Assembly: GCA_964017155.1 (NCBI GenBank)
Contig: OZ024857.1
Coordinates: 12,660,284-12,724,283, forward strand
From: Oasisia sp. SBJ-2009
Lineage: Eukaryota > Annelida > Polychaeta > Sabellida > Siboglinidae
Direction: 5' to 3'
Length of the DNA stretch: 64,000 nt
Below, in pieces: positions 47,677 through 61,703 of this stretch. Within the stretch, counting starts at the first letter, position 1. Each line of letters opens with the position of its first letter. A program made the translations under genes and the position numbers. The notes beneath the pieces were generated by a model that worked only from the letters and a program-made list of their open reading frames with translations, did no database searches and was not told the origin of the DNA.

Positions 47677-49782
47677 GTTGTTATAAGCATTGTGCATATT
47701 CCCCATGGCCAAAGTAACTATCGTTGTCATTGACACAGTGTTGTTTCAATGAAATATATTATTCTCTCATACATAAAGTGTTATGTCATAGGTTCATGAT
47801 ATGGTTGACTTTTTTCTCAAACTGCCAGCATTAAGTCTTATTTCCACCACACTACAGAATGCATTCCCAATGCTATTTTTTTGCATCCTTCATTGCACCA
47901 AATGCAGACCAATTCCAATGAATATTGTCACTGAATACCATAATTCAACTTTTAGGAGCCAAGGCCATCTTGTCAGTCTAAAATCCTCATCAAGAGTGCC
48001 TGGATGGTCAGTTTTTTATGGGGGGTGGGATAACTTTATCAGCTATGTATTATTTATTTAAAGAGATATGTCAAGACTGAATACATGACATGAAAGAGGA
48101 ATAAGTCATCTGTCTATCTATGCCACTGCCACATGTCTGTCTATAGCTGTCCTCAAAGGAAAGTCCAAGATGCATCAGGATCTATGACAGGCTTACAGGA
48201 AGTGTGACTGGGGATGCCTTTGATGTGATATTGGCCTGTAAGCTCTGTGAGGATATAACAATCATTGATCCATTGTTCTGAGCGTGTGCACTAATTGGGC
48301 TGTGTAATGGCATTACATTTGACAAGTTGTGTTACCTCACTTTTCTTAATTCCCCATTTTAATGTGAAATATGGACATTATTATGTAGGGTAGGAGTGAC
48401 ATAATTGTTTTTGTAAAAATAATTATTTCACAATATGGTAACAAAAGACTATGCATGCTTTTCTTGCAGACTATATGGTTGGCTGTCACAGACATATTCT
48501 CTATGCATATATATGCAAGCTGTCAGTTGCAGTGTGGTCAGCACCATAAGAGGGTTTTTGTTTATTTATACAATATTGGCCCATAAAATAAGGCGTGGGT
48601 GGTCATTTGTAAAGTGGGTAAAAAAATACCAGATTAAGGGATGACATTGGTTTTTTGGCCTCCTGCATGATATCTATGTAGCTTTCAAAAGAGCCTAAAT
48701 TAAAGGTTTAAAAAAAATCAAAATTCTTATTAATAACTGGGTTAGGAAGCTCCATGGCAACAGAAATGCTAGGTGACATTTTTGCATTTCAGATGATGTT
48801 GCTGCTACAGAGGTGTGTGAGAAATGTAGTTTTGTCCACAAATGGTCACTGTTATGTGTGAAAAAGTTCTTGAAAATGTAAATATTTGCCATATATGATA
48901 TATGGTGCTAGTAATTGGATACCTTTGCACAGGGGACACAAACAAAATTATGATGGCTGGCACATGTATCGTGACAGCTATTTTGACTTTTGTAGAAAAA
49001 CAGAATCATTCATGCTGACTCTATGTATAGTTTAGTCTAAAAAAGACTCAATGCATGCCATGTATCAACCTTATTATGTTGGATTGACACTGTGTTGGTA
49101 AAAACAGGAGTTACTGTCTGCATCAGGACATATGCTTTGGGCATGGGCAATTTGAAGACTACATATTAAACCTGGACATTGAAATAATGCTGAAGTCAAA
49201 CTTACTACCTTAAGTGGTGTAGAATGCTCTGGACTGTATATAATGAAGAGACTGCTGTCATTTCAGCGTTGATGATGACATTTTTGTGTTGGAGGTTCTC
49301 TGCATGCATGGCTCAGATGTAACGCTCTGAATGGCATAGGCCAAGTAACTCAGCCATTCCTCCATTGTGGTCGCATGTATTGGTATGTCTCGGCAAGTTG
49401 ATCATGTATTTTGAAAAGGGCTATATATTGTATATTGAATGTACAAATGCATTGCATTGAAATGTGCATGTGCATGTATGTGCACACACATATGCGTGTA
49501 TATACGTACATGCACACATGCACGCGCGGGCACACACACACTCTGCCTGGTTTTGTGTAGTCATTATTTGCCTTGAGTAGCTGTGTCAGTCTTCATCCAA
49601 CTGTGTTGAACCCAGTGAGTAAGGAGGCTCACCGAGTTGTCAAAGTTGTCAAAATTGTATATGTTCTCTCCTTTTTATCATAGGTATCACTGCTAATAAG
49701 AAATATACCTTTTAGGCCACATATTTTCTGCTTTATTTATGTGTGAAATAAAATATATGTCCTAATTACCATTTCAATGCCA
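47677..49782. repeat. Satellite unit 16 (mosaic)
   Basis: The left half has the unit 3 marker TGCTATTTTTTTGC; the right half has unit 2 markers (ACTACATATTAAACC, CGCTCTGAATGGCATAGGCC). Private changes include TTCTTAATTCCCC near 48352. Tract ends 49541. Confidence 0.9.
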
Positions 49783-51896
49783 GTTGTTATAAGAAATGTG
49801 CATATTCCCCATGGCCAAAGTAACTATCGTTGTCATTGACACAGCGTTGTTTCAATGAAATATTTTATTCTCTCATACATAAAGTGTTATGTCATAGGTT
49901 CATGATATGGTTGACTTTTTTCTCAAACCGCCAGCATTAAAGTCTTATTTCCACCACACTACAGAATGCATTCCCAATGCTTATTTTTTGCATCCTTCAT
50001 TGCACCAAATGCAGACCAATTCCAATGAATATTGTCACTGAATACCATAATTCAACTTTTAGGAGCCAAGGCCATCTTGTCAGTCTAAAATCCTCATCAA
50101 GAGTGCCTGGATGGTCAGTTTTTTATGGGGGGTGGGATAACTTTATCAGCTGTGTATTATTTACTTAAAGAGATATGTCAAGACTGAATACATGACATGA
50201 AAGAGGAATAAGTCATCTGTCTATCTACACCACTGACACAATTGTCTGTCACTAGCTGTCCTCAAAGGAAAGTCCAAGATGCATCAGGATCTATGACAGG
50301 CTTACAGGAAGTGTGACTGGGGATGCCTTTGATGTGATATTGGCCTGTAAGCTCTGTGAGGATACAGCAATCATTGATCCATTGTTCTGAGCATGTGCAC
50401 TAATTGGGCTGTGTAATGGCATTACATTTGACAAGTTGTGTTACCTCACTTTTCTGAAATCCCCATTTTAAAGTGAAATATGGACATTATTATGTAGGGT
50501 AGTAGTGACATAACCGTTTTTGTAAAAATAATTATTTCACAATATGGTAAAAACAGACTATGCATGCTTTTCTTGCAGATTTTATGGTTGGCTGTCACAG
50601 ACATATTCTCTATGCATATATACGCAAGCTGTCAGTTGCAGTGTGGTCAGCACCTTAAGAGGGTTTTTGTTTATTTATACAATATTAGCCCATAAAATAA
50701 GGCGCGGGTGGTCATTTGTAAAGTGGGTAAAAAAAATACCAGATTAAGGGATGACATTGGTTTTTTGGCCTCGTGCATGATATATAGGTAGCTTTCAAAA
50801 GAGCCTAAATTAAAGGTTTTTAAAAAAAATCCAAATTCCTAATAACTGGGTTAGAAAGCTCCATGGCAACAGAAATGCTAGGTGCCATTTTTGCATTTCA
50901 GATGATGTTGCTGCTACAGAGGTGTGTGAGAAATGTAGTTTTGTCCACAAATGGTCACTGTTATGTGTGAAAAAGTTCTTCAAAATGTAAATATATGCCA
51001 AATATGAAATATGGTGCTAGTAATTGTATACCTTTACACAGGGGACACAAACAAAGTTATGATGGCTGGCACATGCATCATGACAGCTATTTTGATTTTT
51101 GTAGAAAAACAGAATCATTTATGGTGACTCTATGTATAGTTTAGTCTAAAGAAGACTCAATGCATGCCATGTATCAACCTTCTTATTTTGGATTGACACA
51201 GTGTTGGTAAAAACAGGAGTTACTGTCTGCATCAGGACATATGCTTTGGGCATGGGCAATTTGAAGACTACTTATTAAACCTGGACATTGAAATAATGCT
51301 GAAGTCAAACTTACTATTTTAAGTGGTGTAGAATGCTCTGGACTGTATATAATGAAGAGAGTCTGCTGTCATTTCAGCGTTGATGATGACATTTTTGTGT
51401 TGGAGGTTCTCTGCATGCATGACTCAGATGTAACGCTCTTAACTGCATAGGCCAGGTAACTCAGCCATTCCTCCATTGTGGTCGCATGTATTGGTATGTC
51501 TCGGCAAGTTGATCATGTATTTTGAAAAGGGCTATATACTGTATATTGAGTGTACAGACGCATTGCATTGAAATGTGCATGTTCATGTATGTGCACACAC
51601 ATAATATGCGTGTATATACGTACATGCACGCATCCACGCGCGGGCACACACACACTCTGCCTGGTTTTGTCTACTCATTATTTGCCTTGAGTAGCTGTGT
51701 CAGTCTTCATCCAACTGTGTTGAACCCAGTGAGTAAGGAGGCTCACCGAGTTGTTAAAGTTGTCAAAATTGTATATGTTCTCTCCTTTTTATCATAGGTA
51801 TCACTGCTAATATGAAATATACCTTTTAGGCCATGTATTTTCTGCTTTAACAATGTGTGAAATAAAATATATGTCATAATTACCATTTCAATGCCA
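49783..51896. repeat. Satellite unit 17 (mosaic)
   Basis: Starts like unit 3 (TTATAAGAAATG, ACAGCGTTG), then has CAGCATTAAAGTC of unit 6 and ACACAATTGTCTGTCACT of unit 5. First unit with TGCATGTTCATGTATG, a marker of the right domain. Tract ends 51655 and has a 3-bp insertion (CATAATATGCG). Confidence 0.9.
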
Positions 51897-54001
51897 GTTG
51901 TTATAAGCAATGTGCATATTCCCCATGGCCAAAGTAACTATCGTTTTCATTGACACAGTGTGGTTTCAATGTAATATTTTATTTTCTCATTCATAAAGTG
52001 TTATGTCATAGGTTGATGATATGGTTGACTTTTTTCTCAAACCGCCAGCATTAAGTCTTATTTCCACCACACTACAGAATGCATTCCCAATGCTTATTTT
52101 TTGCATCCTTCATTGCACCAAATGCAGACCAATTCCAATGAATATTGTCACTGAATACCATAATTCAACTTTTATGAGCCAAGGCCATCTTGTCAGTCTA
52201 AAATCCTCATCATCAAGAGTGCCTGGATGGTAAGTTTTTTATGTGTGGTGGGGTAACTTTATAAGCGATGTATTATTTACTTAAAGAGATATGTCAAGAC
52301 TGAAAACATGACATGAAAGAGGAATAAGTCACCTGTCTATCTATACCACTGACACATGTCTGTCACTAGCTGTCCTCAAAGGAAAGTCCAAGATGCATCA
52401 GGATTTATGACAGGCTTACAGGAAGTGTGACTGGGGATGCCTTTGAAGTGGTATTGGCCTGTAAGCTCTGTGAGGATACAACACTCATTGATCCATAGTT
52501 CTGAGCATGGGCACTAATTGGGCTGTGTAATGGCATTACATTTGACAAGTTGTGTTACCTCACTTTTCTGAAATCCCCATTTTAAAGTGAAATATGGGCA
52601 TTATTATGTAGGGTAGGAGTGAGATAACTGTTTTTGTAAAAATTATTATTTCACAATATGGTAACAACAGACTATGCATGCTTTTCTTGCAGACTATGTG
52701 GTTGGCTGTCACAGACATGTTCTCTATGCATATATACGCAAACTGTCAGTTGCAGTGTGGTCAGCACCATAAGAGGGTTTTTGTTTATATATACAATATT
52801 GGCCCATAAAATAAGGCGCGGGTGGTCATTTGTAAAGTGGGTAAAAAAGTATCAGATTAAGGGATGACATTGATTTTTTGGCCTCGTGCATGATATATAT
52901 GTAGCTTTCAAAAAAGCCTAAATTAAAGATTAAAAAAAAAATCTAAATTCCTAATAACAAGGTTAGGAAGCTACATGGCAACAGAAATGCTAGGTGCCAT
53001 TTTTGCATTTCATATGATGTTGCTGCTACAGAGGTGTGTGAGAAATGTAGTTTTGTCCACAAATGGTCACTGTTATGTGTGAAAAATTCTTGAAAATGTA
53101 AATATATGCCAAATATTAAATATGGTGCTAGTAATTGTATACCTTTACACAGGGGACACAAACAAAGTTATGATGGCTGGCACATGTATCGTGACAGCTA
53201 TTTTGATTTTTGTAGAAAAACAGAATCATTCATGCTGACTCTATGTAAAGTTTAGTCTAAAAAAGACTCAATGCATGCCATGTATCAACCTTATTATTTT
53301 GGATTGACACTGTGTTGGTATAAACAGGAATTACTATCTGCATCAGGACATATGCTTTGGGCATGGGCAATTTGAAGACTACTTATTAAACCTGGACATT
53401 GAAATAATGCTGAAGTCAAACTTACTATTTTAAGTGGTGTAGAATGCTCTGGACTGTATATAATGAAGAAACTGCTGTCATTTCAGCGTTGATGATGACA
53501 TTTTTGTGTTGGAGGTTCTCTGCATGCATGACTCAGATGTAACGCTCTTAACTGCATAGGCCAGGTAACTCAGCCATTCCTCCATTGTGGTCGCATGTAT
53601 TGGTATGTCTCGGCAAGTTGATCATGTATTTTGAAAAGGGCTATATACTGTATATTGACTGTACAGACGCATTGCATTGAAATGTGCATGTTCATGTATG
53701 TGCACACACATATGCGTGTATATACGTACATGCACGCATGCACGCGCGGGCACATACACACTCTGCCTGGTTTTGTCTAGTCATTATTTGCCTTGAGTAG
53801 CTGTGTCAGTCTTCATCCAACTGTGCTGAACCCAGTGAGTAAGGAGGCTCACCGAGTTGTCAAAGTTGTCAAAATTGTATATGTTATCTCCTTTTATCAT
53901 AGTTATCACTGCTAATATGAAATATACCTTTTAGGCCATGTATTTTCTGCTTTATCAATGTGTGAAATAAAATATATGTCCTAATTACCATTTCAATGCC
54001 A
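51897..54001. repeat. Satellite unit 18 (divergent transitional unit)
   Basis: Carries many private substitutions, for example TTTTTTATGTGTGGTGGGG replacing the poly-G block near 52240, CATCATCAAGAG, AACTGTCAGTTGC and AACAAGGTTAGG. It immediately precedes the dimer domain. Tract ends 53761. Confidence 0.92.
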
Positions 54002-55745
54002 GTTGTTATAAGCAATGTGCATATTGCCCATGGCCAAAGTAACTATCGTTGTCATTGACACAGTGTGGTTTCAATGTAATATTTTATTTTCTCATACATA
54101 AAGTGTTATGTCATAGGTTCATGATATGGTTGACTTTTTTCTCACACCGCCAGCATTAAGTCTTATTTCCACCACACTACAGAATGCATTCCCAATGCTT
54201 ATTTTTTACATCCTTCATTGCATCAAATGCAGACCAATTCCAATGAATATTGTCACTGAATACCATAATTCAACTTTTAGGATTCAACACTTTTTTTAAT
54301 TCAACACTTTTCTGAAATCCCCATTTTAAAGTGAAATATGGACATTATTATGTAGGGTAGGAGTGACATAACCGTTTTTGTAAAAATAATTATTTCACAA
54401 TATGGTAAAAACAGACTATGCATGTTTTTCTTGCAGATTATATGGTTGGCTGTCACAGACATATTCTCTATGCATATATACGCAAGCTGTCAGTTGCAGT
54501 GTGGTCAGCACCTTAAGAGGGTTTTTGTTTATTTATACAATATTGGCGCATAAAATAAGGCGTGGGTGGTCATTTGTAAAGTGGGTAAAACCAATACCAG
54601 ATTAAGGGATGACATTGATTTTTTGGCCTCGTGCATGATAAATAGGTAGCTTTCAAAAGAGCCTAAATTAAAGGTTTAAAAAAAATCCAAATTCCTAATA
54701 ACTGGGTTAGAAAGCTCCATAGCAACATAAATGCTAGGTGCCATTTTTGCATTTCAGATGATGTTGCTGCTACAGAGGTGTGTGAGAAATGTAGTTTTGT
54801 CCACAAATGGTCACTGTTATGTGTGAATAAGTTCTTGAAAATGTAAATATATGCCAAATATGAAATTTGGTGCTAGTAATTGTATACCTTTACACAGGGG
54901 ACACAAACAAAGTTATGATGGCTGACACATGTATCGTGACAGCTATTTTGATTTTTGTAGAAAAACAGAATCATTCATGCTGACTCTATGTATAGTTTAG
55001 TCTAAAAAAGACTCAATGCAAGCCATGTATCAACCTTATTATGTTGGATTGACACTGTGTTGGTAAAAACAGGAGTTACTGTCTGCATCAGGACATATGC
55101 TTTGGGCATGGGCAATTTGAAGACTACTTATTAAACCTGGACATTGAAATAATGCTGAAGTCTACTTACTATTTTAAGTGGTGTAGAATGCTGTGGACTG
55201 TATATAATGAAGAGACTGCTGTCATTTCAGCGTTGATGATGATATTTTTGTGTTGGAGGTTCTCTGCATGCGTGACTCAGATGTAACGCTCTTAACTGCA
55301 TAGGCCAGGTAACTCAGCCATTCCTCCATTGTGGTCGCATGTATTGGTATGTCTCGGCAAGTTGATCATGTATTTTGAAAAGGGCTATATACTGTATATT
55401 GAGTGTACAGACGCATTGCATTGAAATGTGCATGTTCATGTATGTGCACACACATATGCGTGTATATACGTACATGCACGCATACACGCGCGGGCACACA
55501 CACACTCTGCCTGGTTTTGTCTAGTCATTATTTGCCTTGAGTAGCTGTGTCAGTCTTCATCCAACTGTGTTGAACCCAGTGAGTAAGGAGGCTCACCGAG
55601 TTGTCAAAGTTGTCAAAATTGTATATGTTATCTCCTTTTATCATAGTTATCACTGCTAATATGAAATATACCTTTTAGGCCATGTATTTTCTGCTTTATC
55701 AATGTGTGAAATAAAATATATGTCCTAATTACCATTTCAATGCCA
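54002..55745. repeat. Satellite unit 19 (1,744 bp, internal deletion with filler)
   Basis: About 385 bp present in full units (equivalent to 56027-56411 in unit 20) are missing. In their place is a 25-nt filler at about 54283-54307 made of two TTCAACAC motifs that resemble the adjacent AATTCAACTTTT. Tract ends 55505. Confidence 0.93.
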
Positions 55746-57852
55746 GTTGTTATAAGCAATGTGCATATTCCCCATGGCCAAAGTAACTATCGTTGTCATT
55801 GACACAGTGTGGTTTCAATGTAATATTTTATTTTCTCATACATAAAGTGTTATGTTATAGGTTCATGATATGGTTGACTTTTTTCTCAAACCGCCAGCAT
55901 TAAGTCTTATTTCCACCACACTACAGAATGCATTCCCAATGCTTATTTTTTACATCCTTCATTGCACCAAATGCAGACCAATTCCAATGAATATTGTCAC
56001 TGAATACCATAATTCAACTTTTAGGAGCCAAGGCCATCTTGTCAGTCTAAAATCCTCATCAAGAGTGCCTGGAAGGTCAGTTTTTTATGGGGGGTGGGAT
56101 AACTTTATAAGCTATGTATTATTTACTTAAAGAGGTATGTCAAGACTGAATACATGACATGAAAGAGGAATAAGTCATCTGTCTATCTATACCACTGACA
56201 CAATTGTCTGTCACTAGCTGTCCTCAAAGGAAAGTCCAAGAGGCATCAGGTTTTATGACAGGCTTACAGGAAGTGTGACTGGGGATGCCTTTGATGTGAT
56301 ATTGGCCTGTAAGCTCTGTGAGGATACAGCAATCATTGATCTATTGTTCTGAGCATGTGCACTAATTGGGCTGTGTAATGGCATTACATTTGACAAGTTG
56401 TGTTACCTCACTTTTCTGAAATCCCCATTTTAAAGTGAAATATGGACATTATTATGTAGGGTAGGAGTGACATAACCGTTTTTGTAAAAATAATTATTTC
56501 ACAATATGGTAAAAACAGACTATGCATGTTTTTCTTGCAGATTATATGGTTGGCTGTCACAGACATATTCTCTATGCATATATACGCAAGCTGTCAGTTG
56601 CAGTGTGGTCAGCACCTTAAGAGGGTTTTTGTTTATTTATACAATATTGGCGCATAAAATAAGGCGTGGGTGGTCATTTGTAAAGTGGGTAAAACCAATA
56701 CCAGATTAAGGGATGACATTGATTTTTTGGCCTCGTGCATGATAAATAGGTAGCTTTCAAAAGAGCCTAAATTAAAGGTTTAAAAAAAATCCAAATTCCT
56801 AATAACTGGGTTAGAAAGCTCCATAGCAACATAAATGCTAGGTGCCATTTTTGCATTTCAGATGATGTTGCTGCTACAGAGGTGTGTGAGAAATGTAGTT
56901 TTGTCCACAAATGGTCACTGTTATGTGTGAATAAGTTCTTGAAAAAAATGTAAATATATGCCAAATATGAAATTTGGTGCTAGTAATTGTATACCTTTAC
57001 ACAGGGGACACAAACAAAGTTATGATGGCTGGCACATGTATCGTGACAGCTATTTTGATTTTTGTAGAAAAACAGAATCATTCATGCTGACTCTATGTAT
57101 AGTTTAGTCTAAAAAAGACTCAATGCAAGCAATGTATCAACCTTATTATGTTGGATTGACACTGTGTTGGTAAAAACAGGAGTTACTGTCTGCATCAGGA
57201 CATATGCTTTGGGCATGGGCAATTTGAAGACTACTTATTAAACCTGGACATTGAAATAATGCTGAAGTCTACTTACTATTTTAAGTGGTGTAGAATGCTG
57301 TGGACTGTATATAATGAAGAGACTGCTGTCATTTCAGCGTTGATGATGATATTTTTGTGTTGGAGGTTCTCTGCATGCGTGACTCAGATGTAACGCTCTT
57401 AACTGCATAGGCCAGGTAACTCAGCCATTCCTCCATTGTGGTCGCATGTATTGGTATGTCTCGGCAAGTTGATCATGTATTTTGAAAAGGGCTATATACT
57501 GTATATTGAGTGTACAGACGCATTGCATTGAAATGTGCATGTTCATGTATGTGCACACACATATGCGTGTATATACGTACATGCACGCATACACGCGCGG
57601 GCACACACACACTCTGCCTGGTTTTGTCTAGTCATTATTTGCCTTGAGTAGCTGTGTCAGTCTTCATCCAACTGTGTTGAACCCAGTGAGTAAGGAGGCT
57701 CACCGAGTTGTCAAAGTTGTCAAAATTGTATATGTTATCTCCTTTTATCATAGTTATCACTGCTAATATGAAATATACCTTTTAGGCCATGTATTTTCTG
57801 CTTTATCAATGTGTGAAATAAAATATATGTCCTAATTACCATTTCAATGCCA
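55746..57852. repeat. Satellite unit 20 (full, +3 A)
   Basis: Full-length member of the dimer with CTTGAAAAAAATG near 56940, three A longer than the short member. Tract ends 57612. Confidence 0.93.
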
Positions 57853-59596
57853 GTTGTTATAAGCAATGTGCATATTCCCCATGGCCAAAGTAACTATCGT
57901 TGTCATTGACACAGTGTGGTTTCAATGTAATATTTTATTTTCTCATACATAAAGTGTTATGTCATAGGTTCATGATATGGTTGACTTTTTTCTCACACCG
58001 CCAGCATTAAGTCTTATTTCCACCACACTACAGAATGCATTCCCAATGCTTATTTTTTACATCCTTCATTGCACCAAATGCAGACCAATTCCAATGAATA
58101 TTGTCACTGAATACCATAATTCAACTTTTAGGATTCAACACTTTTTTTAATTCAACACTTTTCTGAAATCCCCATTTTAAAGTGAAATATGGACATTATT
58201 ATGTAGGGTAGGAGTGACATAACCGTTTTTGTAAAAATAATTATTTCACAATATGGTAAAAACAGACTATGCATGTTTTTCTTGCAGATTATATGGTTGG
58301 CTGTCACAGACATATTCTCTATGCATATATACGCAAGCTGTCAGTTGCAGTGTGGTCAGCACCTTAAGAGGGTTTTTGTTTATTTATACAATATTGGCGC
58401 ATAAAATAAGGCGTGGGTGGTCATTTGTAAAGTGGGTAAAACCAATACCAGATTAAGGGATGACATTGATTTTTTGGCCTCGTGCATGATAAATAGGTAG
58501 CTTTCAAAAGAGCCTAAATTAAAGGTTTAAAAAAAATCCAAATTCCTAATAACTGGGTTAGAAAGCTCCATAGCAACATAAATGCAAGGTGCCATTTTTG
58601 CATTTCAGATGATGTTGCTGCTACAGAGGTGTGTGAGAAATGTAGTTTTGTCCACAAATGGTCACTGTTATGTGTGAATAAGTTCTTGAAAATGTAAATA
58701 TATGCCAAATATGAAATTTGGTGCTAGTAATTGTATACCTTTACACAGGGGACACAAACAAAGTTATGATGGCTGGCACATGTATCGTGACAGCTATTTT
58801 GATTTTTGTAGAAAAACAGAATCATTCATGCTGACTCTATGTATAGTTTAGTCTAAAAAAGACTCAATGCAAGCCATGTATCAACCTTATTATGTTGGAT
58901 TGACACTGTGTTGGTAAAAACAGGAGTTACTGTCTGCATCAGGACATATGCTTTGGGCATGGGCAATTTGAAGACTACTTATTAAACCTGGACATTGAAA
59001 TAATGCTGAAGTCTACTTACTATTTTAAGTGGTGTAGAATGCTGTGGACTGTATATAATGAAGAGACTGCTGTCATTTCAGCGTTGATGATGATATTTTT
59101 GTGTTGGAGGTTCTCTGCATGCGTGACTCAGATGTAACGCTCTTAACTGCATAGGCCAGGTAACTCAGCCATTCCTCCATTGTGGTCGCATGTATTGGTA
59201 TGTCTCGGCAAGTTGATCATGTATTTTGAAAAGGGCTATATACTGTATATTGAGTGTACAGACGCATTGCATTGAAATGTGCATGTTCATGTATGTGCAC
59301 ACACATATGCGTGTATATACGTACATGCACGCATACACGCGCGGGCACACACACACTCTGCCTGGTTTTGTCTAGTCATTATTTGCCTTGAGTAGCTGTG
59401 TCAGTCTTCATCCAACTGTGTTGAACCCAGTGAGTAAGGAGGCTCACCGAGTTGTCAAAGTTGTCAAAATTGTATATGTTATCTCCTTTTATCATAGTTA
59501 TCACTGCTAATATGAAATATACCTTTTAGGCCATGTATTTTCTGCTTTATCAATGTGTGAAATAAAATATATGTCCTAATTACCATTTCAATGCCA
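57853..59596. repeat. Satellite unit 21 (1,744 bp, same deletion)
   Basis: Identical deletion and filler (58134-58158) as unit 19, so the event happened once and was amplified. Tract ends 59356. Confidence 0.93.
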
Positions 59597-61703
59597 GTTG
59601 TTATAAGCAATGTGCATATTCCCCATGGCCAAAGTAACTATCGTTGTCATTGACACAGTGTGGTTTCAATGTAATATTTTATTTTCTCATACATAAAGTG
59701 TTATGTCATAGGTTCATGATATGGTTGACTTTTTTCTCAAACCGCCAGCATTAAGTCTTATTTCCACCACACTACAGAATGCATTCCCAATGCTTATTTT
59801 TTACATCCTTCATTGCACCAAATGCAGACCAATTCCAATGAATATTGTCACTGAATACCATAATTCAACTTTTAGGAGCCAAGGCCATCTTGTCAGTCTA
59901 AAATCCTCATCAAGAGTGCCTGGAAGGTCAGTTTTTTATGGGGGGTGGGATAACTTTATAAGCTATGTATTATTTACTTAAAGAGGTATGTCAAGACTGA
60001 ATACATGACATGAAAGAGGAATAAGTCATCTGTCTATCTATTCCACTGACACAATTGTCTGTCACTAGCTGTCCTCAAAGGAAAGTCCAAGAGGCATCAG
60101 GTTTTATGACAGGCTTACAGGAAGTGTGACTGGGGATGCCTTTGATGTGATATTGGCCTGTAAGCTCTGTGAGGATACAGCAATCATTGATCTATTGTTC
60201 TGAGCATGTGCACTAATTGGGCTGTGTAATGGCATTACATTTGACAAGTTGTGTTACCTCACTTTTCTGAAATCCCCATTTTAAAGTGAAATATGGACAT
60301 TATTATGTAGGGTAGGAGTGACATAACCGTTTTTGTAAAAATAATTATTTCACAATATGGTAAAAACAGACTATGCATGTTTTTCTTGCAGATTATATGG
60401 TTGGCTGTCACAGACATATTCTCTATGCATATATACGCAAGCTGTCAGTTGCAGTGTGGTCAGCACCTTAAGAGGGTTTTTGTTTATTTATACAATATTG
60501 GCGCATAAAATAAGGCGTGGGTGGTCATTTGTAAAGTGGGTAAAACCAATACCAGATTAAGGGATGACATTGATTTTTTGGCCTCGTGCATGATAAATAG
60601 GTAGCTTTCAAAAGAGCCTAAATTAAAGGTTTAAAAAAAATCCAAATTCCTAATAACTGGGTTAGAAAGCTCCATAGCAACATAAATGCTAGGTGCCATT
60701 TTTGCATTTCAGATGATGTTGCTGCTACAGAGGTGTGTGAGAAATGTAGTTTTGTCCACAAATGGTCACTGTTATGTGTGAATAAGTTCTTGAAAAAAAT
60801 GTAAATATATGCCAAATATGAAATTTGGTGCTAGTAATTGTATACCTTTACACAGGGGACACAAACAAAGTTATGATGGCTGGCACATGTATCGTGACAG
60901 CTATTTTGATTTTTGTAGAAAAACAGAATCATTCATGCTGACTCTATGTATAGTTTAGTCTAAAAAAGACTCAATGCAAGCCATGTATCAACCTTATTAT
61001 GTTGGATTGACACTGTGTTGGTAAAAACAGGAGTTACTGTCTGCATCAGGACATATGCTTTGGGCATGGGCAATTTGAAGACTACTTATTAAACCTGGAC
61101 ATTGAAATAATGCTGAAGTCTACTTACTATTTTAAGTGGTGTAGAATGCTGTGGACTGTATATAATGAAGAGACTGCTGTCATTTCAGCGTTGATGATGA
61201 TATTTTTGTGTTGGAGGTTCTCTGCATGCGTGACTCAGATGTAACGCTCTTAACTGCATAGGCCAGGTAACTCAGCCATTCCTCCATTGTGGTCGCATGT
61301 ATTGGTATGTCTCGGCAAGTTGATCATGTATTTTGAAAAGGGCTATATACTGTATATTGAGTGTACAGACGCATTGCATTGAAATGTGCATGTTCATGTA
61401 TGTGCACACACATATGCGTGTATATACGTACATGCACGCATACACGCGCGGGCACACACACACTCTGCCTGGTTTTGTCTAGTCATTATTTGCCTTGAGT
61501 AGCTGTGTCAGTCTTCATCCAACTGTGTTGAACCCAGTGAGTAAGGAGGCTCACCGAGTTGTCAAAGTTGTCAAAATTGTATATGTTATCTCCTTTTATC
61601 ATAGTTATCACTGCTAATATGAAATATACCTTTTAGGCCATGTATTTTCTGCTTTATCAATGTGTGAAATAAAATATATGTCCTAATTACCATTTCAATG
61701 CCA
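59597..61703. repeat. Satellite unit 22 (full, +3 A)
   Basis: Same type as unit 20, with CTATTCCACTGAC near 60040 as a private change. Tract ends 61463. Confidence 0.93.

Larger units (their letters stand above)
43064..54001. repeat. Fourth LINE-containing block with transitional monomers
   Basis: LINE copy 4 plus units 15-18, with no LINE at its right end. Units 16-18 do not match the order of variants in periods 1-3 and carry more private changes, so this block is the transition between the LINE-bearing domain and the 3.85 kb dimer domain. Confidence 0.8.
54002..57852. repeat. Dimer higher-order repeat, copy 1 (3,851 bp)
   Basis: A 1,744 bp short monomer followed by a 2,107 bp monomer. 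Both share markers not seen in the left domain: AAACCAATACC, GAAGTCTACTTAC and GCATGCGTGACTC. Confidence 0.93.
57853..61703. repeat. Dimer higher-order repeat, copy 2 (3,851 bp)
   Basis: Same structure and length as the preceding dimer with a handful of differences, such as ATGCAAGGTGCC at 58582. The following unit (61704) breaks the alternation. Confidence 0.93.
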
